This document shows positions 8,853 through 16,832 of a stretch of DNA of 43,032 nucleotides, piece after piece. Made by a program: the position numbers and the translations under genes. Below the pieces are notes generated by a model. That model worked only from the letters and a program-made list of their open reading frames with translations. It searched no databases and was not told the DNA's origin. The stretch is from Flavobacterium psychrophilum (GTDB taxonomy: Bacteria > Bacteroidota > Bacteroidia > Flavobacteriales > Flavobacteriaceae): NCBI GenBank assembly GCA_022730285.1, contig DZCQ01000023.1:1-43032 (forward strand), written 5' to 3'. Every line of letters begins with the position of its first letter. Within the stretch, counting starts at the first letter, position 1.

Positions 8853-10136
8853 TTATTTTGAATGAATTAAGAGTATCCCTTGTTTTAAAATTTGTCCAAA
8901 TCTGTACATATCTTCATAAGAAGTATATAATGGAACAGGAGCAAGACGAATTACGTTTGGTTCACGCCAATCGGTTATAATGCCATTACTCGTTAAGTAA
9001 TCGAACAAGCTTCTGCCTTCTCCATGCAAAAAAACAGATAATTGACAAGCTCTTTCCTCTTGATTAGTTGGTGTGATTATTTCGAAAGTACTATCCACTT
9101 CTTTGTCTATTTCGTGAACAATAAATTCTAAATAAGCTGTTATTTGATTTCTTTTTGCGATTAGTTTTTCCATTCCAACTTCGGCAAATAGTTCTACCGA
9201 TGCTAAATAAGGTGCCAGTGATAGAATTGGCAAATTAGAAACTTGCCAACCATCGGCTCCATGAACAGGATTGAAAGTTGGTTCCATTTTGAAACGTCTA
9301 TCTTTATTATGTCCCCACCAACCAGCAAATCGTGGTAAGTTGGAATGATGGTGCTTTTCGTGAACAAAACAACCAGAAGCATTTCCTGGTCCTGAATTCA
9401 TGTACTTATACGAACACCAAGCAGCAAAATCGACTTCCCAATTGTGTAGTTCTAATTTAATATTTCCAGCAGCGTGAGCTAGGTCAAAACCGACATTTGC
9501 CCCAACTTTATGTGCTGTTTCTGTAATGCTTTTCATATCAAAAACTTGTCCTGTATAATAGTTTACCCCACCAAATAATACTAAGGCTAGTTCGTTGCCT
9601 ACTTCTTCAATTTTGGCTACAATATCTTCCAGACGAATATTGTGTTCCCCCTCTCGTCTTTTAATTTCGATTATTGCTTCTTTTGGGTCAAATCCGTGAT
9701 GATGTACTTGTGATTGAAGCATATATTGGTCGGACGGAAATGCTTTTTCTTCGCAAATAATTTTGAATCGTGTTTTGGTTGGGCGATAAAAAGAAACCAT
9801 TAGTAAGTGCAAATTAACTGTCAATGTGTTCATTACAGTAACTTCAGAAGGTTTTGCTCCAACAATTTTGCTTAGTGGTTCTGCAAAACGTTCTTGGTAA
9901 TCCCACCATGGTTTCTCGGCATAAAAATGTCCTTCCACACCTAGATTTGCCCAATCAGTCATTACCTCATCAACGTAGGTTTTGGCGGATTTTGGTTGTA
10001 ATCCAAGTGAATTTCCAGTAAAATAAATTACATCTTTACCATTATGTTGTGGAAAAATGAATTGTTGTCTATATTTTTTTAATTCGTCTTGAAAATCTAA
10101 TTGTTGTGCAAATTCTAGTGTGTTTTTAAAATTCAT
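8853..10136 (-). CDS. kynU: Kynureninase
   Basis: A PLP-dependent hydrolase of 427 residues that cleaves kynurenine or 3-hydroxykynurenine to (3-hydroxy)anthranilate plus alanine. It has the class-V aminotransferase fold: YFTGNSLGLQP near residue 38, the PLP-contacting Asp218 in GFDLAHAAGN, and the Schiff-base Lys244 in WCSYKYMNSGPG, followed by GCFVHEKHH and the RFAGWWGHN segment characteristic of kynureninases. Length matches the family. It lies 29 bases downstream of dnaG with no terminator between, and one base before the ureohydrolase gene, so it is probably transcribed with both. With kmo nearby it indicates aerobic tryptophan degradation through 3-hydroxyanthranilate. The tryptophan dioxygenase and the 3-hydroxyanthranilate dioxygenase are not in the window. 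Confidence 0.95.
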   Translation of the reverse strand: MNFKNTLEFAQQLDFQDELKKYRQQFIFPQHNGKDVIYFTGNSLGLQPKSAKTYVDEVMTDWANLGVEGHFYAEKPWWDYQERFAEPLSKIVGAKPSEVTVMNTLTVNLHLLMVSFYRPTKTRFKIICEEKAFPSDQYMLQSQVHHHGFDPKEAIIEIKRREGEHNIRLEDIVAKIEEVGNELALVLFGGVNYYTGQVFDMKSITETAHKVGANVGFDLAHAAGNIKLELHNWEVDFAAWCSYKYMNSGPGNASGCFVHEKHHHSNLPRFAGWWGHNKDRRFKMEPTFNPVHGADGWQVSNLPILSLAPYLASVELFAEVGMEKLIAKRNQITAYLEFIVHEIDKEVDSTFEIITPTNQEERACQLSVFLHGEGRSLFDYLTSNGIITDWREPNVIRLAPVPLYTSYEDMYRFGQILKQGILLIHSK

Positions 10137-10165
10137 TTGTTTTAAATTTACAATATTTTAGACAA

Positions 10166-12133
10166 TTAATATCTAGATAAAACCCTATCTAGTTTATTAG
10201 AAAAGTTGCTAATTAATTTAGAATAATCCATCACCATCGAAAGCGTTTCTGTATTGTCTTCTTTACTAATGTTTTGTTTCATTTCTTCAATAATTTTATT
10301 TACTAAAAACCAACGTAAGGACAATATTGTTTCGGAAACATATTGACTAATTGTTTGATTTTTTTGTTTAACATATATTTGCTTTGCCTCCCAGTTATGC
10401 AAAGAAACCCTTTCTTCGTCCATTAAAATAGTGGTGACTTCCTGTGCTAATTCGGGAGTAATTTGCATAAGATATTGCTCTATTTGGTAGTCATTGTTTT
10501 GGTTAAAATAAGCTATTAAATTCGTGTAAATTTCTTGAAAAACAGGAGTAGATAGTTCAACTTCGTCTTCTTGTAAACTTAAATAAACACGTTCAAAGAC
10601 TTTGTATTTGTTGTTAATTTTTACTTCTGTTAGTTCCCCATTTTCAGTAGCTTTAATGTAATAATCGTCAAAATCTTCTTCAATTGCACCATAAAGTAAC
10701 AATATTTCTATTAGTTTTCGTTCCAATTCGTATAAGACATCTATACCAGATTGTATTGTTTGATTTTCATTTTTATAAACTTCAAAGGCTTTTTGGTCTT
10801 TTTTAAATTCTTTGGTAGCGTCGTTATCTTCTTTTTTAATAAACTGAGCGAGAGTGTTAAACAAAACTCCTTCCGAAATATCCATAATTCTAGAACATTC
10901 TTGGATATAAATTTCTCTTTTTATTCTATCTGGTATTTTAGAAATGCTTTTAACCATTTCCTGAATTAATTCGGCTTTTTTTATTGGATCCTGTTTCGCA
11001 TCTTTTATTAATAGAGATGCTTTGAATTGGATAAAATCCATCGAATTTTCTTCCAAATACGGAATTAGCTGCTCTAAAGGTGTTTTTTTTGCAAAACTAT
11101 CTGGATCTTCTCCTTCCGGAAAGCTACAAACCTTTACATTCATACCTTCTTCTAGAATTAAATCAATTCCTTTAATAGAAGCCCGTAAGCCTGCAGCATC
11201 ACCATCAAAAAGAACGGTTATGTTTTTGGTTAATCTGTTAATAAGTCTTATTTGATCTGGAGTTAGAGCCGTTCCTGAGGAGGCTACCACATTTTCAATT
11301 CCTGCTTGGTGCATTTGAATAACATCTGTGTATCCCTCGCATAAATAGCAATTATCTAGTTTTGCAATAGCTTGTTTTGCATGATATATGCCGTATAAAA
11401 CTTTGCTTTTATGATAAATTTCGCTCTCTGGAGAGTTTAGGTATTTTGCTGCTTTCTTGTCATTAGTTAAAATTCTTCCACCAAATCCTACTATTCGCCC
11501 AGACATACTTTGAATAGGAAACATAACCCTAGATTTGAATCTGTCAAAGTTTTTGCCATTTTCTCTTTTAATTGTTAGCCCTACCTTTTCTAAATAATCC
11601 AGTTTATATCCTTTTTCTAGTGCATGATTTGTAAAACTATCCCATTCACTGGGAGAATATCCTAGGGAGAATTTTTTGATGGTTTCGGTTGTAAATCCTC
11701 TAGTTTTAAAATAAGAGAATCCTACCGATTTTCCTTCATCGGTATTTAACATGTTGTCTTGAAAGTATTTCATTGCAAATTCAGAAATCAAATACATGCT
11801 TTCCTTTTCTCCTGCTTGCTCTTTTTCTTCCGAGGATTGCTCTGTTTCTTCTATTTCAATATTGTATTTTCTTGCCAAATACCTGATGGCTTCTGGATAA
11901 GAAAAATGCTCGTGTTCCATTACAAAAGCAATTGCATTCCCTCCTTTTCCAGAACTAAAATCTTTCCAAATTTGCTTTACTGGCGATACCATAAAAGAAG
12001 GAGATCGTTCGTCTGAGAAAGGGCTTAGTCCTTTAAAATTACTTCCTGCTCTTTTTAACTGTACAAAATCGCCAATTACCTCCTCTACTCGGGCAGTTTC
12101 ATAAACAAGATCGATAGTGTTTTTAGAAATCAA
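10166..12133 (-). CDS. dnaG: DNA primase DnaG, zinc-binding residues absent, TTG start
   Basis: This 655-residue enzyme makes RNA primers for lagging-strand synthesis. The N-terminal CHC2 domain (about 1-100) keeps the family pattern but not the zinc ligands: the four usual Cys/Cys/Cys/His positions read Ser37, Ser40, Asp58 and Ser61 (GLSPFSDERSPSF and KDFSSGKGGN). The catalytic core and TOPRIM domain are intact: LCEGYTDVIQMHQAG, ASSGTALTPDQ and LFDGDAAGLRA. The C-terminal third is the helicase-binding region. The start codon is TTG (12131-12133); no ATG or GTG is in frame before an upstream stop, and family members begin at this Met-Ile-Ser-Lys. A -7 element TATCTTTG lies 17 bases upstream. 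kynU follows after 29 bases. Confidence 0.95.
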   Translation of the reverse strand: MISKNTIDLVYETARVEEVIGDFVQLKRAGSNFKGLSPFSDERSPSFMVSPVKQIWKDFSSGKGGNAIAFVMEHEHFSYPEAIRYLARKYNIEIEETEQSSEEKEQAGEKESMYLISEFAMKYFQDNMLNTDEGKSVGFSYFKTRGFTTETIKKFSLGYSPSEWDSFTNHALEKGYKLDYLEKVGLTIKRENGKNFDRFKSRVMFPIQSMSGRIVGFGGRILTNDKKAAKYLNSPESEIYHKSKVLYGIYHAKQAIAKLDNCYLCEGYTDVIQMHQAGIENVVASSGTALTPDQIRLINRLTKNITVLFDGDAAGLRASIKGIDLILEEGMNVKVCSFPEGEDPDSFAKKTPLEQLIPYLEENSMDFIQFKASLLIKDAKQDPIKKAELIQEMVKSISKIPDRIKREIYIQECSRIMDISEGVLFNTLAQFIKKEDNDATKEFKKDQKAFEVYKNENQTIQSGIDVLYELERKLIEILLLYGAIEEDFDDYYIKATENGELTEVKINNKYKVFERVYLSLQEDEVELSTPVFQEIYTNLIAYFNQNNDYQIEQYLMQITPELAQEVTTILMDEERVSLHNWEAKQIYVKQKNQTISQYVSETILSLRWFLVNKIIEEMKQNISKEDNTETLSMVMDYSKLISNFSNKLDRVLSRY

Positions 12134-12150
12134 TGGGTTTGTATTTGTGT

Positions 12151-12158
12151 CAAAGATA
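12151..12158 (-). promoter_or_regulatory. -7 promoter element of dnaG
   Basis: Perfect TATCTTTG on the minus strand, ending 17 bases before the dnaG TTG codon. No good -33 TTG is seen at the normal distance, so the promoter is only half supported. Confidence 0.5.
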
Positions 12159-12183
12159 CAAAGTTATTTTGTTTTGTTTAACT

Positions 12184-12213
12184 AAAAAAGTGCTTCTTAA
12201 CAGAAACACTTTT
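12184..12213 (-). terminator. Rho-independent terminator after the efflux adaptor gene
   Basis: On the minus strand AAAAGTGTTTCT pairs over a GTTA loop with AGAAGCACTTTT, a 12-bp stem with one G-T pair, ending in six T. It separates the tolC-adaptor operon from dnaG. Confidence 0.85.
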
Positions 12214-12249
12214 GATTTTATTTTGCATGAAAAATTAATTTTTTCACAC

Positions 12250-13545
12250 TTATTTTTTGTCTTTTACAAAAACTTTATCGTTTGGATTTAACTCGTTAGT
12301 AACTAACGAATAAGGCCCTGTAACTATAGTATCTCCTTTAACAAGTCCAGACAAAACTTGTATGTACGAATTGTCTTGAATTCCTGTGGTTATTATTTTT
12401 AATTTTACCTTTTTCGCTTTTTTTACAAAAACACATTCATATCGTTTTTCATCTTTTCCATCGGTTTCAGCAGCATTTGTGTCAGAATCTTCTGCATCTT
12501 CTTCCATCAGTATTTTTCTAGTTGCAGTAGTATCTATTCGCATAACTACGGCACTTATTGGTATTGCAATTATTTTTTCTTTTCTAGTAGTTTCAATATC
12601 TACCGTTGCAGTCATTCCTGGTCTAAAAGGGGAATAGCTTGCAGGTTTTCCTTGTGTTAAATCTAGGTAAGAATCTTTAAGAATACGTACCTTAACTTTA
12701 AAGTTAGTTACTTGATCTGCAGAAACGGTAGCGTTTGCCGAATTAGAAATACTGGTTACAATTCCTTTAAATTGTTTGTTTAAGTAAGCATCTACCTCTA
12801 CTTTTGCTACATCTCCAATGGCAATTTTTACAATATCATTTTCGTTTACATCCACCTCCACTTCCATATTATTTAGGTTGGCAACTCGCATCATTTCGGT
12901 TCCTGTCATTTGTTGTGTGCCTAAAACTCTTTCTCCTAATTCCACCCCTAACTTTGATATTGTACCATCAATCGGAGAATAAATAGCTGTTTTTCCCAGA
13001 TTTTCTTTAGATTCGTTTACAGTAGCCGAAGCACTTTGCACGGTATAATATGCTGCTTGTTTTGCAGCTCTTGCTCCTTCAAAAGTTGCTATCGATTTTT
13101 CCCAATCAGCTTTAGAAATTATTCCTTTTTCAAATAATTTTTGGCTACGTTCATAGCTTAATTTTGCTTCTTTGTATTGTGCATCTATTTGGCTTAGTCC
13201 TGCTTTTGTGTTAGAAAGTCCCGCTTGGGATCTATTGAGTCCTTGTGTGTAAAGTTTAGGATTTACACGCACCAGAAGATCTCCTTTTTTTACTATTTGT
13301 CCATCTTTAACAGGTAGCGTAATAATTTCACCCGATACTTCAGAGCTTATTTTAACCTCTATTTCTGGTTGAATTTTTCCTGTTGCCGAAACGGTTTCTA
13401 TTATGGTTCTTTCTTCTACTTTTGCTATTTCTACTTCTTTTCCTTTGTCTTTTTCGCCAAAAACTCCTGCTTTGCTCAACGAAATTAACAAAATTATCGC
13501 TCCTATTATTCCTCCTATTACTAGATATGTGGTTTTTTTAGTCAT
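12250..13545 (-). CDS. Efflux periplasmic adaptor (HlyD/MacA family)
   Basis: A 431-residue membrane fusion protein that links an inner-membrane exporter to a TolC channel. Order of parts: a membrane anchor at about residues 6-25 (LVIGGIIGAIILLISL); a first lipoyl half ETVSATGKIQPEIEVKISSEVSGEI; a coiled-coil hairpin near 95-180, rich in Ala, Lys and Gln; the second lipoyl half IYSPIDGTISKLGVELGERV; then beta-barrel and membrane-proximal domains. An acidic insert (EEDAEDSDTNAAETDGKDE) lies in the last third. It starts 5 bases after the tolC-type gene, so the two form an operon. The MacB-type permease/ATPase normally expected next is absent; a terminator and dnaG follow instead, so the inner-membrane partner must be encoded elsewhere. 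The substrate is unknown. Confidence 0.9.
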   Translation of the reverse strand: MTKKTTYLVIGGIIGAIILLISLSKAGVFGEKDKGKEVEIAKVEERTIIETVSATGKIQPEIEVKISSEVSGEIITLPVKDGQIVKKGDLLVRVNPKLYTQGLNRSQAGLSNTKAGLSQIDAQYKEAKLSYERSQKLFEKGIISKADWEKSIATFEGARAAKQAAYYTVQSASATVNESKENLGKTAIYSPIDGTISKLGVELGERVLGTQQMTGTEMMRVANLNNMEVEVDVNENDIVKIAIGDVAKVEVDAYLNKQFKGIVTSISNSANATVSADQVTNFKVKVRILKDSYLDLTQGKPASYSPFRPGMTATVDIETTRKEKIIAIPISAVVMRIDTTATRKILMEEDAEDSDTNAAETDGKDEKRYECVFVKKAKKVKLKIITTGIQDNSYIQVLSGLVKGDTIVTGPYSLVTNELNPNDKVFVKDKK

Positions 13546-13550
13546 CTTTT

Positions 13551-15005
13551 TTATTTCTTATTATTAATGGGAATTCCAAAGTAGAATTCCAAAATTTTTG
13601 TTCTAAAAATATAGTCGTATTTGGTACGTAAAACCTCTGATTGGGCATTCGAGAATACTGTTTGGACTTGGTTATAATCAAACACATTCATTAATCCAAT
13701 TTCATAGCGTTCCTTTGCGTATTGTAAGGCATTTTCTCTTGCTTTTAGTGCAATTAGAGCGGCTTCGTAAGACTTTTGAGCTCCTTGTGTATCTGTATAA
13801 GAGGTAAAAATGGTTCTTTCTAGAGACAATTTTTCTTGTTCTAACATAATTTTAGATCGTTCTAGTGCAATTTTAGACCTTGCTACATTATTTTTTGTAA
13901 AAAAGCCATTTAAAATAGGCATGTTTAAGGATATTCCAAAACTCTGTCCTTTATTGTTACTAAATTGATTGAAAACGGCATCTGGTTTTCCTAAAATTGT
14001 ACTGAAATTTGGTTGCAATACATTTTGATTAGTTCCTTCTACAAATCCAATAATAGAAGTAGGATTTGTGGTATTTGTTTGAAATCCAACTATTCTATCA
14101 GAGTAGGCAGCTCTAGTATTAAAGTTATAAAAACCCTGCAAACTTGGCAAAAAACCACCACGAGCTATTTTTAAATCTTTTTCGGCTATTTGTACATTTG
14201 TTTCGGCTATTTTAAGTTCCGCTCTAGTTTGCTTCGCTATTTCTAGTATGTCTTTTGGTTGTTGAAGTAGTATGGTGCTTTCTGGAGCTTCTAAATCAGA
14301 ATTTGCGATATCAAATGTTTCAAAATCTTTTATTTGAAGCAATTGTGCAAGGCTTAGCTTTGCTAGTAGCAATGTATTTTCAGCTACAATAATTTTTTGA
14401 TTATCTGCTGCTAATGTTGCTTGTATATCTAACAAATCGCCACGAGGTATTACTCCTGCTTCTACTAATTCTTGACTACGAACTAGCTGTCCGCTATCAT
14501 ATACTTGTTGCTGTTGTTGTACTTTTAAGTTTTCTTTGCTAAAAAGAATTTGCAAATAAGCATTAGCTACATTTAACGAAATGTCTTCTTGCATTTTTGT
14601 TAGCTGGTATTTAGCCGCAATAATTGTCAAATTAGATTTTCGCAATTGATTTATATTTTGCAAACCCTTAAAAATATCAATCCCAACGTTTAACCCAGCG
14701 GAAGTAAATTGTGTGGTTTGATTCTCTAGTAATCCCGTTGTAATGTTTTGGTTTAATCCTATGTTCCAAGAATGCGATGCTTGTGCGTTAATGGTGGGAA
14801 GAAATTTTCCAAAAGCATCTTTTTTAGATAATAAACTTGTTTGTGCGTCTAAGCTAGATTGTTTAATAGAAATATTGTTTTGGATAGCATAATCTACACA
14901 TTCTTCCAAAGTCCATTTTTTGCCCTGTCCAAATAATAGAATATTCCATAAAAAGAATACCAATACAGCTGTTTTTTTTGTTCTATGCATAATGTAAGGA
15001 AACAT
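13551..15005 (-). CDS. TolC family outer-membrane efflux protein
   Basis: Outer-membrane channel of 484 residues with the two-fold outer membrane efflux protein (OEP) repeats. After an N-terminal hydrophobic signal (VLVFFLWNILLFGQG) comes WTLEECVDYAIQNN, the usual beginning of a Bacteroidetes TolC homologue, then long heptad-rich helices (for example NLKVQQQQQVYDSGQLVRSQELVEAG split by a turn, and the equivalent NALQYAKERYEIGLMNVFDYNQ in the second half). The ATG at 14990 (five codons in, MHRTKKTAV) gives a more typical signal peptide and may be the true start. It is the first gene of an operon with the adaptor, 5 bases apart. A -7-like TAAATTTG lies at 15025-15032 on the minus strand. Confidence 0.9.
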   Translation of the reverse strand: MFPYIMHRTKKTAVLVFFLWNILLFGQGKKWTLEECVDYAIQNNISIKQSSLDAQTSLLSKKDAFGKFLPTINAQASHSWNIGLNQNITTGLLENQTTQFTSAGLNVGIDIFKGLQNINQLRKSNLTIIAAKYQLTKMQEDISLNVANAYLQILFSKENLKVQQQQQVYDSGQLVRSQELVEAGVIPRGDLLDIQATLAADNQKIIVAENTLLLAKLSLAQLLQIKDFETFDIANSDLEAPESTILLQQPKDILEIAKQTRAELKIAETNVQIAEKDLKIARGGFLPSLQGFYNFNTRAAYSDRIVGFQTNTTNPTSIIGFVEGTNQNVLQPNFSTILGKPDAVFNQFSNNKGQSFGISLNMPILNGFFTKNNVARSKIALERSKIMLEQEKLSLERTIFTSYTDTQGAQKSYEAALIALKARENALQYAKERYEIGLMNVFDYNQVQTVFSNAQSEVLRTKYDYIFRTKILEFYFGIPINNKK

Positions 15006-15145
15006 ATTTTAGCTAAATTTAATACAAATTTAATTCTTTTTTGCGTGTCTCGATAATAAGACGGAAAGAATTCTATTTTGTTACACTTGTAGAATCAAAA
15101 TTTAAAGATATTTTTTTACATTTGTTTAAATATTTTTAAAAATAA

Positions 15146-16540
15146 ATGAAAAAAGCACTACTCTTACTGCATCTTATCCTTTTACTTTTTTTACTAAACT
15201 CCTGCTCTTCTGTACAAAAAATTGAATTAATGAAACCCGAACCAGACAATGCAACAGCAGTAATATTCCCTGTAACATCTTCTTACATTAGTTTTCCTGT
15301 AAATTTATCTATTCAAGATATTGAAAAACAAACTAACAAAACAATTGTAGATGTAATTTATGAAGATTACAACTTGGAAGACGATAATACACAAATGAAA
15401 ATATGGAAGCAAGCACCAATTTTGATGACAGAAGATAACTCGAAATTAAAAAGTGTAATTCCTTTAAAAATTTGGGTAAAAATCAAATATGGAACAAGTG
15501 CTTTAGGAATGGATTTATACGACACGAAAGAGTTTAATTTAAATGGAATCATCACCTTATTGAGTGATGTAAGAATGACTAATTGGAAAATTAACACACA
15601 AACGCAATTAATAGATTTTTATTGGAATGAAAGTCCCTCTATTACCATTGCTGGGAAACAAATAGCTATTACTTATTTAATAAATTCAACAATAAAATTA
15701 TTTAGAAACAAAATTGAAAAAACAATTGACGAGTCTTTAAATAAAACACTTGATTTTAAAACAAATATACTAGAACTAGTTCAAAAAGCTAGTCAGCCAA
15801 TACAACTAAGCACCACTTACCAAACTTGGCTAAAGATAGTTCCACAAGAATTATACACCACACAATCCATCATAGAAAAAAAAGCAATACGTTTAAATGT
15901 AGGTTTAAAGTGCCTTATGGAATCTTTTATTGGAACAAAACCAAATACAGAATTTGATAAAGCTAAAATAATTTTAAAATCTGCAACAACATTACCAGAT
16001 AAAATTAACGCAAACATTGCTGCCGTTTCAACCTATCAAGATGCCTCTAGAATAATGACCGCTAACTTCAAAGGACAAACTTTTGGGAACGAAAAAAGAA
16101 AAGTGACTGTACAAAATGTTGAAATATGGCATAAAAACAGCAAAATGATTATTGCTCTAGATTTAATTGGAAGCTTAAACGGCAAGATATATTTGTCTGG
16201 ATTTCCACAATATAATAACCAAACAAAAGAACTTTATTTTGATGATTTAGATTACGCCATAGAAACCAAAAGCAAATTAATAAAAACCGCAAATTGGCTG
16301 GCACAAAGCATTATTTTACAAAAAATAAGACAAAGCTGCCGCTATTCTATTGAACCAAATTTAGAGGAAGGAAAGAAAAGTATTTTGTCTTACCTTACTA
16401 ATTATTCTCCTATGCAAGGTATTTTTGTAAATGGAAAATTAAATTCTTTAACGCTAGAAAAAATTCAGCTTACAAATACTGCAATTGTTGCATTTTTAAA
16501 TATTACAGGAAATGCAAAAATATCTATCAATGGAATTTAA
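15146..16540 (+). CDS. DUF4403 family lipoprotein
   Basis: A 464-residue protein that begins with a lipoprotein signal, with a lipobox-like LLNSCSS placing the lipidated Cys at residue 20. The body contains alternating segments resembling lipid-binding/TULIP-like DUF4403 members: FPVTSSYISFPVNLSIQDIEKQTNK near the N-terminus, IPLKIWVKIKYG, and a late KIYLSGFPQYNNQTKELYFDDLDYAIETKSKL that I recognise as the characteristic second-half pattern. The family function is unknown; the lipobox implies attachment to an envelope membrane. It is divergent from the tolC-type gene with 140 bases between, and a TACATTTG -7 element lies at 15117-15124. No partner genes are evident; it appears to be a single-gene unit. 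Confidence 0.8.
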   Translation: MKKALLLLHLILLLFLLNSCSSVQKIELMKPEPDNATAVIFPVTSSYISFPVNLSIQDIEKQTNKTIVDVIYEDYNLEDDNTQMKIWKQAPILMTEDNSKLKSVIPLKIWVKIKYGTSALGMDLYDTKEFNLNGIITLLSDVRMTNWKINTQTQLIDFYWNESPSITIAGKQIAITYLINSTIKLFRNKIEKTIDESLNKTLDFKTNILELVQKASQPIQLSTTYQTWLKIVPQELYTTQSIIEKKAIRLNVGLKCLMESFIGTKPNTEFDKAKIILKSATTLPDKINANIAAVSTYQDASRIMTANFKGQTFGNEKRKVTVQNVEIWHKNSKMIIALDLIGSLNGKIYLSGFPQYNNQTKELYFDDLDYAIETKSKLIKTANWLAQSIILQKIRQSCRYSIEPNLEEGKKSILSYLTNYSPMQGIFVNGKLNSLTLEKIQLTNTAIVAFLNITGNAKISINGI

Positions 16541-16832
16541 TATTACAAAACAAACTAATATATACCTAAAAAACAAGTGTTTATTAGCAAGCTACAGGTT
16601 TACAAGACTCCAGAACTTAACTTATTTGATGCAAATTTTATAAATCAGTACAAATTAATTGGCGAGAATTTATGAAATTAGTGTCAAAATATTTAGAACC
16701 TGAAAGAAAATTACACTAAAAGTCATAGTTTTAACTATTTTTGAGATCAGTAAAAAACAGTAGCAGTAAAATTTTGCAAATACTACAAATTTCACTGCTA
16801 CTAATGTTATAGGTAAAAAAACAGTTTTTTTT
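16541..16832. other. Convergent intergenic region with a possible gene remnant
   Basis: Between DUF4403 and transketolase. On the plus strand 16577-16675 is open for 32 codons from a GTG (translation VFISKLQVYKTPELNLF and onward) and has protein-like composition, but no promoter or recognisable family. It could be a decayed gene or chance. The rest holds the terminator hairpin at 16753-16802. Confidence 0.3.
16753..16802 (-). terminator. Terminator hairpin after transketolase
   Basis: AGTAGCAGT (16759-16767) pairs with ACTGCTACT (16794-16802), extended inward by AAATTT/AAATTT after one mismatch, with a 12-base loop. On the minus strand it is followed by TGTTTTTTA. It may also stop DUF4403 transcripts. 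Confidence 0.65.
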
